Assembly (NCBI GenBank): GCA_937900725.1
Contig: CALCFP010000523.1
Location: forward strand, 1 to 9,714
DNA length: 9,714 bases
Origin: an uncultured Bacteroidota bacterium
GTDB taxonomy: Bacteria; Bacteroidota; Bacteroidia; Bacteroidales; SZUA-534
Direction: 5' to 3'
The notes below the pieces were generated by a model, which was given only the letters and a program-made list of their open reading frames with translations, searched no databases and was not told the DNA's origin. The position numbers and the translations under genes were made by a program. This document shows positions 1-6,540 of this stretch, piece by piece; within the stretch, counting starts at the first letter, position 1, and each line of letters begins with the position of its first letter.

Positions 1-1
1 A

Positions 2-445
2 TATATTGAACTGTGCTTCATGCTCGCCTTGGCCAAGACTACCATACACAAGGTGTCGGTCAATGTCTTTTCAAGTTTCGGCAGTGTGCCCGACTATCTC
101 CGTGTACGTCTTGACTTCGACAATGGAGCAGTAGGCAATGTGCGCGTTTGCCGTTACGGACAGGCTCCCGAACATAACATCAAAGTGTTGGGCTACAACA
201 GCATTGTAGAAGTTGACGTCTTGCACCGGCTGATGACCGTTACCGGCAGTGACAATCCTGACGAGTCTGCAAGGCAGATTCTCATGCCGTCGGAGAAAAC
301 AGTTGAATATATGCAGATAAACTCCTTCTTGACATGCATCATGGGTGGCGCCGCTTTGTCCAACAGCATCGAGAATGAGATAAGCACACATCTTGTGTTT
401 TCGCGCATTAGAGAGAAAGTGCGTGTCAATTTCAATGTCTTTTAG
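2..445 (+). CDS. Gfo/Idh/MocA-family oxidoreductase, C-terminal part (5' end outside window)
   Basis: The reading frame is already open at base 2 and ends at TAG 443-445, so only the last 147 codons are present. The N-terminal NAD(P)-binding Rossmann domain, if present, lies upstream. What remains resembles the C-terminal alpha/beta domain of the family: a helix of the IELCFMLALAK type, then beta strands with the pattern 'VSVNVFSS...DYLRVRLDFDNGAVGNVRVCRYG', which matches the usual 'V.A......D...V.L.F.NG..A.L..SR' signature, and a closing helix that normally packs back on the nucleotide domain. In the family these enzymes oxidise or reduce sugar hydroxyls, often on nucleotide sugars. Its position before an initiating sugar transferase suggests, by inference, a role in making a nucleotide sugar for a surface polysaccharide. 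The exact substrate cannot be read from this fragment. Confidence 0.8.
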   Translation, partial: YIELCFMLALAKTTIHKVSVNVFSSFGSVPDYLRVRLDFDNGAVGNVRVCRYGQAPEHNIKVLGYNSIVEVDVLHRLMTVTGSDNPDESARQILMPSEKTVEYMQINSFLTCIMGGAALSNSIENEISTHLVFSRIREKVRVNFNVF

Positions 446-594
446 GCACTTGCAGTTTTTACCAATTTTCCTATTTGCTTTTTTTCTGCTTTCTTACAGA
501 TTGTCCTAGGCATCATAAGTGTCGCCTATGCCACCATTATGCCGCTTATGTGGCTAATTGCCTGTTAGTTGATTGTTATTGTAAAGCATGTGGC
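446..594. other. Intergenic stretch left of the IS; possible gene remnant
   Basis: This 149-base T-rich stretch lies between the oxidoreductase stop and the left IS repeat. In the same frame as the oxidoreductase it stays open from 446 to TAG 566-568. It would encode about 40 residues, of which the last 23 (starting QIVLGIISVAYA) look like one membrane helix. There is no start codon near its beginning. It could be the tail of a broken membrane-protein gene or a chance result of T-rich DNA. I see no promoter or RNA gene here. Confidence 0.25.
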
Positions 595-613
595 GTCCTA
601 AATAAGCGTTACA
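595..613 (+). repeat. Left terminal inverted repeat of the IS
   Basis: GTCCTAAATAAGCGTTACA pairs with the inverted copy at 1951-1969 (GTCCTGAAATAGCGTTACA). They differ at three of 19 positions, and the last nine bases, AGCGTTACA, are identical. The copy lies 43 bases beyond the orfB stop codon. Confidence 0.8.
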
Positions 614-634
614 GATTTTTATTACAAAAATAGC

Positions 635-677
635 AAACAATCACAACTGATTTAAATCAGTTGTGATTGTTTTTTTT
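635..677. terminator. Perfect 38-bp palindrome with T-tract at the orfB 3' end
   Basis: Bases 635-653 and 654-672 are exact reverse complements (19 bp each, no spacer). On the plus strand the second arm runs into seven Ts (671-677), so rightward transcripts entering from the oxidoreductase would meet a terminator-like hairpin. On the minus strand the structure is followed by a less regular U-rich stretch. The orfB stop codon (657-659) and its last codons lie in the right arm. With no spacer, a few central bases must form the loop, leaving a stem of about 17 bp. Confidence 0.75.
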
Positions 678-1553
678 ATACGTTTTTATAATCACATCCC
701 TTTGTGTGTGCATCCATTCTGGAGTATGATATGCACAGGAACAATGAGGACGTTGGTTGTTATAGATAAATATGCAGTCACTAACCACTTTTTTCATCAA
801 GTCCATAGGCATGTTCATTTCTTCCAACAAAAATTCTTGTTTTAGGATTCCGTTCACCCTTTCCGCCACAGCATTTGCATATGGATCATAAGACTCTGTC
901 ATGCTTGGCGTTATGCCATAACGTTTTAGGCGTTTTTGATATGCATCGGAACAATATTGTATGCCTCTATCCGAATGGTGTATCAGCGGTTCCGATTTGT
1001 ATTTTCTGTTTGACTGCGCCATTTTTAGGGCCTGCAGCGTGCTTTCGGCACTCAAATTGTCGGAAAGGTTGTAGCCGACGATTTTCTTTGAGTATGCATC
1101 AGTGATCGAAGACAAGTACATGTTACTAGTTCTGTTTCCTATGTATGTTATGTCGGACACCCATACCTGTTCGGGACGGGTTATGGGCATGTTGGCAATC
1201 AGGTTCTTGTGTTTATGGAATCTGTGGTGTGAGTTGGTTGTGACGTGGTGGCTTCGGATTGGTGCTATTAGCATGTGGTTGGCCTTCAATATGGAAAACA
1301 GTCGGTCTCTTCCGACACCCAACGTGGCGAGTTCTTCCGACAGCATTGAGTGAAGCTTGCGAGTGCCTATGCGTGGCATTGTCATCCGTATGTCAGAAAC
1401 AAGCTGTACAGCCGCTTCCGCCTTTGTCCTGTAGCGCACTTCACTCTTTATCTGGCGGTAGTATTTCTGTCTGCTTACCCCGAACAGTGTGCAGATTCTG
1501 CTTATTGGCATCTCTTTCATTCCCTTATATTTTTTGACTGTTCGGGGGAACAT
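657..1553 (-). CDS. IS3-family transposase OrfB (DDE catalytic subunit)
   Basis: The 298-residue product has the layout of IS3-type OrfB. An N-terminal region (about 13-110) includes a helix-turn-helix-like 'ISRICTLFGVSRQKYYRQ'. It is followed by the integrase-core catalytic domain with D134 (in WVSDITY), D195 (in HHSDRGIQY) and E231 (in AVAERVNG). The D195-E231 spacing leaves 35 residues between them, the classic DD(35)E. The tail 'YNNQRPH' is also typical. The ATG at 1553 lies directly at the slippery run. Translation is probably as an OrfAB fusion by -1 frameshifting, since the frame is open upstream of the ATG. The enzyme cuts and joins the IS ends. All catalytic residues are present and there is no truncation. 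Confidence 0.93.
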   Translation of the reverse strand: MFPRTVKKYKGMKEMPISRICTLFGVSRQKYYRQIKSEVRYRTKAEAAVQLVSDIRMTMPRIGTRKLHSMLSEELATLGVGRDRLFSILKANHMLIAPIRSHHVTTNSHHRFHKHKNLIANMPITRPEQVWVSDITYIGNRTSNMYLSSITDAYSKKIVGYNLSDNLSAESTLQALKMAQSNRKYKSEPLIHHSDRGIQYCSDAYQKRLKRYGITPSMTESYDPYANAVAERVNGILKQEFLLEEMNMPMDLMKKVVSDCIFIYNNQRPHCSCAYHTPEWMHTQRDVIIKTYKKNNHN

Positions 1554-1933
1554 TTTTTTCTTATGTCCACTCCATATTCTTCTTCGGCGATGTCTATCAT
1601 CAAATCGAAGAATTCCGCTTTCATGTCCTTGACTTCCAACTCTTTCTCTAGCCGGGCGTTTTTGCGTTCCAATACCTTGATCTTCTCACGCAGTTCCAGT
1701 AGTTCTTGTTCTCTTGTCTTTGCCATTGGCGTAAATGTTTTGTTTTGCCAGTCAAATGTACCATATTTTTCCAACCAGACCTTTACTGTATGGCTACCTT
1801 GGATCCCGTACTTCCTTGCTAGTTCGCTTAGGCTCATTCCGCCTTGTTCGTACTCTCTCACAACTGACAATTTAAAGGATTGTGTGTAGTCCTTTTGCGT
1901 ACGTTTAACGTACTCTGTTTCTTTTGATTTCAT
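1517..1933 (-). CDS. IS3-family transposase OrfA (DNA-binding subunit)
   Basis: The 138-residue protein has a helix-turn-helix domain at about residues 15-58 (FKLSVVREYEQGGMSLSELA, then KYGIQ and KVWLEKYG), which in the family binds the terminal repeats. A charged coiled coil resembling a leucine zipper follows at about 75-110 (ELLELREKIKVLERKNARLE), which in IS3 elements mediates multimerisation. It overlaps orfB by 37 bases in a -1 relation. The minus-strand run A7 (1559 down to 1553), read as AGA AAA AAA TGT, would shift to AAA AAA ATG and give an OrfAB fusion of about 425 residues. The ATG at 1933 has no Shine-Dalgarno-like site and is preceded by a 6-bp hairpin. Confidence 0.9.
   Translation of the reverse strand: MKSKETEYVKRTQKDYTQSFKLSVVREYEQGGMSLSELARKYGIQGSHTVKVWLEKYGTFDWQNKTFTPMAKTREQELLELREKIKVLERKNARLEKELEVKDMKAEFFDLMIDIAEEEYGVDIRKKCSPEQSKNIRE
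1553..1559 (-). promoter_or_regulatory. A7 slippery sequence for programmed -1 frameshifting (orfA to orfB)
   Basis: On the minus strand seven A residues sit in the orfA frame as A_AAA_AAA, a known efficient -1 slip motif. Slipping back one base places the ribosome in the orfB frame, whose ATG begins with the last A. A second, weaker A6 run lies about 23 bases further on inside the overlap. Confidence 0.65.
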
Positions 1934-1938
1934 TTTTT

Positions 1939-1957
1939 CGTTACTTTTTTTGTAACG
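1939..1957 (-). promoter_or_regulatory. Small hairpin in the orfA leader
   Basis: CGTTAC (1939-1944) and GTAACG (1952-1957) are inverted repeats with a loop of seven identical bases. The stem ends five bases before the orfA ATG and shares one arm with the terminal repeat. In transcripts entering from outside it could hinder initiation, a role known for some other IS elements. That role is inference here. Confidence 0.35.
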
Positions 1958-1969
1958 CTATTTCAGGAC
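1951..1969 (-). repeat. Right terminal inverted repeat of the IS
   Basis: Read on the minus strand this is GTCCTGAAATAGCGTTACA, the partner of 595-613. It lies 17 bases upstream of the orfA start codon, so the transposase leader is almost entirely terminal repeat plus a small hairpin. Confidence 0.8.
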
Positions 1970-1983
1970 TAGACAATTTTATA

Positions 1984-2106
1984 ATGACGATTTTGGTAGC
2001 CATTAACGAAAAATCTTTCTTCCTTTGCAATATCAAAGCTGGCGCATACGTTATTATGACGGCTAGTGAGTGTGATATGGCCGAATACGCATTGTTTGGC
2101 GACTAA
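1984..2106 (+). other. Short 40-codon ORF between the IS and the sugar transferase; possible gene remnant
   Basis: The ORF starts at ATG 1984 and ends at TAA 2104-2106, ten bases before the sugar transferase start. The translation starts MTILVAINEKSFFLC and ends EYALFGD. Its codons resemble those of neighbouring genes (GCC, GGC, ATC, TTC, GAA, GAC), which is why I mention it. The frame is also open upstream into the IS end. I recognise no family. It could be the 3' remnant of a gene cut by the IS or by a deletion at its edge, a genuine small gene, or chance. Confidence 0.3.
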
Positions 2107-2116
2107 CAATACTAAT

Positions 2117-3541
2117 ATGAAAGAGAAACAGCCTCGTTTGCAGGTGGCGAAATATTTGATTCTCGACTATTTGTCGGCATTGGTGGCGTGGCTTCTTCTG
2201 TTTGTTTATCGCAAGAAGATAGTCATTGCCGGAATTACAAATATTGAAATTATCACGGCAGGAGAGAACACAATGATTCTTGGAATGATTCTCATTCCTC
2301 TATTTTGGCTTTTGCTCTACTATATTGCTGGAGAATATCACAAAATATATCACAAGTCTAGGCTGAAGGAATTTGGTCAAACCATGTTTTTGAGCGTTTT
2401 GGGGGTGTTGCTAATATTCTTCGTCTTCATGCTCGATGACGACATCATAACATATCGCAATTATTACAAGTCGTTCCTTTACCTGTTATGTTGCCATTTT
2501 GGTCTCACTTACACTTGCCGCCTTTCCCTTACTAGTTCTACCGCTCGCAAGATTCAAAATCGTGAGATCGGATTTTCCACACTTATTATTGGCAGTGGTG
2601 AACAGGCTCTTAAACTGTATCGCGATATTACGGGCAAGCCGAAATCGGCGGGCGACCATTTTGTCGGATACGTAACAGTTGATGAAAGTCACGAATCACT
2701 TTTGACTCCGTATCTGCCATGCTTCGGCAGTTTCGACAATCTTATGGACATAATAAATTCTCAAAATATTGAGGGTGTGATTATCGCCATCGAGCCATAC
2801 GAAAAGGACAAGATACAGGAGATAGTCATCAAGGTGAAATCCACAGATGCCACCATCCGTACGGTCCCCGATATGCTTGCCATTATTTCTGGCAACGTCC
2901 GTATGTCGTCAATCTTTGGCGTGCCTCTTGTGGAATTGTCGCATGATACAATGCCAGCCTGGCAGGCCAATGTCAAGCGCATTATGGATGTCGTGGTGTC
3001 GTCTGTCGCAATCATCATGCTTGTGCCTGTCTATCTGATTATCGCTTTCTGTGTAAAAACATCATCAAGAGGTCCGATATTCTATTGTCAGGAACGCATA
3101 GGCCGGTACGGAAAGCCCTTCAAGATAATCAAGTTCCGTACAATGTGTGTTGATGCCGAAAAATATGGTCCAGCACTTTCTAGCGATGGTGACCCGCGTA
3201 TCACGACTATTGGACGATTTATGCGTAAGGTCCGTTTTGATGAGTTGCCACAATTCTTCAACGTGCTTCGAGGCGATATGTCATTGGTAGGGCCTCGTCC
3301 TGAACGGGCATTCTATATTGAACAGATTGTCCGGAAAGCGCCACATTACTACTCTGTTTTCAAGGTTCGTCCGGGAATCACATCGTGGGGGCAGGTAAAG
3401 TACGGCTATGCCGAAAATGTAGATGAAATGGTCGATCGGCTCAAGTATGACATTATCTATCTTGAGAACATGTCACTATATCTCGATTTTAAAATCTTGA
3501 TTTATACTATCAAAACCGTTCTTGAGGGAAGCGGTAAGTGA
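2117..3541 (+). CDS. Undecaprenyl-phosphate sugar phosphotransferase (bacterial sugar transferase family)
   Basis: This 474-residue protein has the full architecture of a polyprenyl-phosphate hexose-1-phosphate transferase of the WbaP/WcaJ type. Four membrane helices lie at about 10-31, 52-72, 88-107 and 116-135. A soluble Rossmann-like middle domain begins at about 154 (STLIIGSGEQ). A membrane-associated helix at about 287-313 leads into the catalytic domain, which carries KFRTM (339-343), D375-E376 in RFDELPQFFN, and SLVGPRPE (to 396). Such enzymes move a sugar phosphate from a nucleotide sugar to undecaprenyl phosphate at the inner membrane, the first step of capsule, O-antigen or exopolysaccharide assembly. 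I chose ATG 2117. The upstream ATG at 2066 would add 17 residues unlike the family and overlap the short ORF. No convincing promoter is seen after the IS. The substrate sugar cannot be read from sequence. Confidence 0.93.
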   Translation: MKEKQPRLQVAKYLILDYLSALVAWLLLFVYRKKIVIAGITNIEIITAGENTMILGMILIPLFWLLLYYIAGEYHKIYHKSRLKEFGQTMFLSVLGVLLIFFVFMLDDDIITYRNYYKSFLYLLCCHFGLTYTCRLSLTSSTARKIQNREIGFSTLIIGSGEQALKLYRDITGKPKSAGDHFVGYVTVDESHESLLTPYLPCFGSFDNLMDIINSQNIEGVIIAIEPYEKDKIQEIVIKVKSTDATIRTVPDMLAIISGNVRMSSIFGVPLVELSHDTMPAWQANVKRIMDVVVSSVAIIMLVPVYLIIAFCVKTSSRGPIFYCQERIGRYGKPFKIIKFRTMCVDAEKYGPALSSDGDPRITTIGRFMRKVRFDELPQFFNVLRGDMSLVGPRPERAFYIEQIVRKAPHYYSVFKVRPGITSWGQVKYGYAENVDEMVDRLKYDIIYLENMSLYLDFKILIYTIKTVLEGSGK

Positions 3542-3591
3542 AAATATATTCAGGCTTTTGCTCTTTTTTGCGGCGTATATAATTAATTGTT

Positions 3592-4404
3592 ATGGAAAAT
3601 ACAGCCAAGTCAATGCCCGGATGGAGATGGACTTTGTTGCTTTTGGGCGGTTTCGCATTCTTCTTTGTTTTGTATGGTAGTGCAGGCTACTCGACATTGC
3701 TGTTTGATAGCGAGTGGGCGGATGCATCCCTTATGCTTGTGGTTTCGGCCATGTTCATAGTTGTTTATGTGTTGCTTGTCAAGTTTTTCGAAAGACGGGA
3801 AGTCGGCGAGTTCGCCATGTCGGCAATGCCTAAACATATAGTCGACGGAATTTTGTGGGGTGCCGCCTATTTCACTGTAGTAACAGCGGTGCTTGCTTTG
3901 TTGAAAATGTATAGGATTGATTCTGTACAATTTCAATTTGGCCCGTTGTTCCGTATATTGTTGACGTCATCGTACGTAGCTGTCGGTGAAGAGATAATAT
4001 TCCGTGGTGTGCTGTTCCGCCTTATAGGTCAACGTTGGAATTGGGTTACGGCTTATGTGGTCTCGGCTTTGTTTTTCGGGTTCGCACATTATTGGCAGGG
4101 AACGCTATGGTCGTCAGTGGCAATTGCCATTGAAGCCGGGGTGCTGCTGAGTGCAACATATAGGTACAGCGGTAACCTCTGGATGCCGATAGGACTTCAT
4201 TGGGCATGGAATTATTTTGAAGGTGTTGTATATGGATTCCCGGTATCCGGAACCGAATCTTCATTTGTCCCAATTATTAAACCTGTAGTCTCAGGCCCGG
4301 AAATAATGACAGGCGGAAGTTTTGGCCCTGAAGCATCAGTAGTTGCTGTATTATTGGGCATTTTGCTGTCAGTTTTTTTTGTCGTAAAGTCAAAAAAACT
4401 ATAG
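3592..4404 (+). CDS. CPBP-family intramembrane glutamic protease
   Basis: The 270-residue protein is very hydrophobic, with about seven predicted membrane segments (roughly 12-30, 45-66, 82-104, 117-132, 151-168, 174-190, 248-266). The three motifs of the CPBP (CAAX protease / Abi) family are intact: E133-E134 with R138 in EEIIFRG, F162-x3-H166 in FGFAH, and H203-x3-N207 in HWAWN. In characterised relatives the Glu and His residues act in proteolysis within the membrane. Many bacterial members have no known substrate, and some serve in bacteriocin immunity or regulation. It starts 50 bases after the sugar transferase stop and may be co-transcribed. No known substrate gene is adjacent, so its job here is open. 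The sequence ends 13 bases before a strong terminator. Confidence 0.88.
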   Translation: MENTAKSMPGWRWTLLLLGGFAFFFVLYGSAGYSTLLFDSEWADASLMLVVSAMFIVVYVLLVKFFERREVGEFAMSAMPKHIVDGILWGAAYFTVVTAVLALLKMYRIDSVQFQFGPLFRILLTSSYVAVGEEIIFRGVLFRLIGQRWNWVTAYVVSALFFGFAHYWQGTLWSSVAIAIEAGVLLSATYRYSGNLWMPIGLHWAWNYFEGVVYGFPVSGTESSFVPIIKPVVSGPEIMTGGSFGPEASVVAVLLGILLSVFFVVKSKKL

Positions 4405-4417
4405 TGTGAAATGATAG

Positions 4418-4444
4418 AAAAATCCGGACTAAGTCCGGATTTTT
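4418..4444. terminator. Bidirectional intrinsic terminator between convergent genes
   Basis: A 12-bp perfect stem (4418-4429 with 4433-4444, core TCCGGAC/GTCCGGA) closes a TAA loop and is flanked by A5 on the left and T5 on the right, so each strand reads hairpin plus U-tract. It lies 13 bases after the protease stop and 7 bases after the stop of the leftward LtaS-like gene. It therefore serves both converging transcripts. Confidence 0.9.
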
Positions 4445-4451
4445 CAGAAAC

Positions 4452-6419
4452 TTATTTTACAATGAGCCTGTCTTCATTCATTCGGCTCATGTATTGCTGA
4501 ATGATAGCCTTTAGTTCCGTTTCCATTTTCTCTTGGCAGTCAACTTTCCCGATTAGGTTCTCGGTGAGAAGAATGTCGTCGAGGGCATATATCGCTTTCG
4601 TTGAGGAGCCGTCGAACTGAATGAAATAGCCGTATTTCACCATTTGGTAGATGCCGTTGTAGTAACTGACGGCGAAAGTCTCGTCTTCCGGTGTTGTCAG
4701 CAGGTCTATGCCGAACGCGACGTAAGGTTTGTCGTGGCCGAGGTAACTCAATACTGTCGGCATGACGTCAATTTGTTGGGCAATGGCGTTCTTGCGACCA
4801 ATCATTGTTGAGTCACCGGGGGCGTAAAATATCACCGGTCCGCTAAAAATGCCCAAATCCGTTTGATATTCACCATGGTCGCTCAAGTTCGTGTGGTCAC
4901 TGCATATGACAAACAGCGTATTGTTGAACCACGGCTGGTTCTTTGCGCTTTCAAAGAAAAGTCGTAGCGCATTGTCAGCATATCTAATCCCCTTATGAAT
5001 TGGAATGCCTTCTTCTGGATATACATGCCTATACTTGTCAGGAATATTGAATGGGTGGTGACTTGATGCGGTGAACACGGCAGTCATAAACGGTTCCTGC
5101 ATCTTGGACATCTCTTTGCAATAGTATTGAAGAAAAGGTTCGTCCCATATGGCCCAAAAACCGTCGAACTCACTTTCACCTCCAAACTCTGGAGCATCGT
5201 TGAATTCGGTTCTTCCGTAATATTTCTCAAAACCAGTAGCATGGGCAAATGCCTCAAAACCCATGCTTCCGTTTTTTGCGCCGTGGAAAAATGCAGTCTG
5301 GTATCCGTCTTTCTTGAGTTCAGCGGCAATGCCGTCCAAACAGTTCAGTGCGGCCGGCGTGAGGAAGAACGGTTCAATAAAATAAGGTATGCCGCTCAAT
5401 ACGCTTGGCATTCCGTCAATGCTCTTGCGCCCATTTGTAAAACTATGCTCAAACCAAAGACTGTGGTCCATGAGGCTGTCAATGAAAGGTGTATAGCCTT
5501 TGTAATTTCCATCTTCCAAATTGGGATTATATTTGCCAATGAACTCACGAGCAAAACTTTCCACAATGAACACTACGACATTTTTCCCTTTCCCCTTGCC
5601 GCAAATGGAGTCGGTAGGTTGGTGAACCGGAGTGTAGATGGCTTCTAGTTCTTCTGACTCATAATACTTCGGGTCCACAAATGTCTTTTTGCCCCATGTC
5701 CGCAGAAGAGAGAAAGGCGTATTTAGAATGAGCGGCGCTTCAACCGGGCTGGTGATGTATTGATTCGCATTGCTGATAGTTATCGGGCGTGTGCTACGGT
5801 CTATGCCGCCGCGAATTCCGGCAACACACAGCAAAATCATCATGGTAAGGGAAATCGCCCTTGACAAATAATATTTCAGCAAGTCGGCAAGTTTGCAGTC
5901 AGGGCGTGTGGATAGAGGGTCTCTATATGCAAAAATAAACATGGCAATAAATGCCAGTCCTGCAATAATCAGGTACCATGAGTGAAACGCCTCTGTCGCA
6001 AATATGGTACCTAGATTGTCCTCGTTGCTGAATTCACTGAAAACCGTTCCTGTCGTGCGGCGTCCGGTGTACTTGAAATAAACCACGTCGCACAGATTCG
6101 CAATAATTCCCAACGAGTTAAATGTCACATATGTCCATTTTAAAACCTTGCCGTAAGCCATGTTGCCTTCCTTGATGTGGATAGGAAACATGGCCATTAC
6201 TATGAATATGACATTCATGTAAATGATGCCGGCGGTGTCGAACACCAGTGAGCCTTTCAAAAGCGAGAGAAAATTGTCAGTGAATATCTTGCCTTCGTAG
6301 AAACTGTAGTTCGCAGCCAAGAATACAATCCTGCAAATAAAATAAGCAAGGTAAACAAAAAAAATGTCTAACGCGATGTTTTTGAGTGAGTTTAGAATAG
6401 ATCCGTTGCTCTTTTTCAT
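4452..6419 (-). CDS. LtaS-like phosphoglycerol transferase / sulfatase-superfamily membrane protein
   Basis: The 655-residue protein has about five N-terminal membrane helices (roughly 17-38, 61-79, 97-116, 148-166, 186-203) and a large extracytoplasmic alkaline-phosphatase-fold domain from about 275, the layout of lipoteichoic acid synthase and related enzymes. Visible active-site features are E287 in VVFIVESFA, a probable nucleophile S333 in NGRKSIDGMPS, the pair H454-H455 in TASSHHPFNIP, and D508-H509 in FVICSDHTN, all matching metal-ligand positions in the family. Members transfer phosphoglycerol or phosphoethanolamine, or hydrolyse phosphate or sulfate esters, on the periplasmic face. 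The substrate here is unknown. I chose ATG 6419 (MKKSNGS...). ATG 6428 and TTG 6440 are in-frame alternatives. No promoter was seen directly upstream, so it may be read from the exported-protein gene 121 bases ahead. Confidence 0.85.
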   Translation of the reverse strand: MKKSNGSILNSLKNIALDIFFVYLAYFICRIVFLAANYSFYEGKIFTDNFLSLLKGSLVFDTAGIIYMNVIFIVMAMFPIHIKEGNMAYGKVLKWTYVTFNSLGIIANLCDVVYFKYTGRRTTGTVFSEFSNEDNLGTIFATEAFHSWYLIIAGLAFIAMFIFAYRDPLSTRPDCKLADLLKYYLSRAISLTMMILLCVAGIRGGIDRSTRPITISNANQYITSPVEAPLILNTPFSLLRTWGKKTFVDPKYYESEELEAIYTPVHQPTDSICGKGKGKNVVVFIVESFAREFIGKYNPNLEDGNYKGYTPFIDSLMDHSLWFEHSFTNGRKSIDGMPSVLSGIPYFIEPFFLTPAALNCLDGIAAELKKDGYQTAFFHGAKNGSMGFEAFAHATGFEKYYGRTEFNDAPEFGGESEFDGFWAIWDEPFLQYYCKEMSKMQEPFMTAVFTASSHHPFNIPDKYRHVYPEEGIPIHKGIRYADNALRLFFESAKNQPWFNNTLFVICSDHTNLSDHGEYQTDLGIFSGPVIFYAPGDSTMIGRKNAIAQQIDVMPTVLSYLGHDKPYVAFGIDLLTTPEDETFAVSYYNGIYQMVKYGYFIQFDGSSTKAIYALDDILLTENLIGKVDCQEKMETELKAIIQQYMSRMNEDRLIVK

Positions 6420-6540
6420 ATGTGTCATGTAAATAAACAATAATAATTGCGCTACCGCAAATGCTTAAATGTTCACAACGTGAAGTGCCGGTTGGCCATA
6501 TGACCTAAAGTGAGTCTGACGAACAATGAAATGCATTCTG

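Larger units (their letters stand above)
595..1969 (-). mobile_element. IS3-family insertion sequence, about 1375 bp
   Basis: Imperfect terminal inverted repeats (595-613 and 1951-1969, 16 of 19 matching) bracket two overlapping leftward ORFs with orfA/orfB architecture, an A7 slippery run and a DDE catalytic domain. Length and organisation are typical of IS3. If the element starts with TG and ends with CA, as many IS3 members do, the borders would be 589 and 1975, giving 19 of 25 repeat matches. No target-site duplication is visible with either border choice. Both ORFs look intact, so the element may still be able to move. The subgroup was not determined. Confidence 0.9.

Noticed and set aside
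502..594. Cysteine- and histidine-rich frame (TDCPRHHKCRLCHH...) left of the IS
   Set aside because: It has no start codon, overlaps the hydrophobic frame, and the Cys/His spacing fits no zinc motif I know. It is probably chance.
1350..1889. Plus-strand 179-codon ORF inside the IS
   Set aside because: It is the antisense shadow of orfA and orfB, Ser/Phe-rich and without a recognisable domain. The leftward frames carry clear transposase motifs.
1992..2027. TTTG ... TTCCTTTG as a promoter for the sugar transferase
   Set aside because: The spacer is 24 bases, and the -7 element lacks the conserved A. This falls outside the consensus.
2066..2116. In-frame upstream ATG extending the sugar transferase by 17 residues
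   Set aside because: The added residues (MSVIWPNTHCLATNNTN) do not resemble the family N-terminus, and they overlap the short ORF ending at 2106. ATG 2117 gives a normal start.
6472..6484. TTCAC-AAC-GTGAA hairpin upstream of the LtaS-like gene
   Set aside because: The stem is only 5 bp with no U-tract, so it is too weak to call a terminator or operator.
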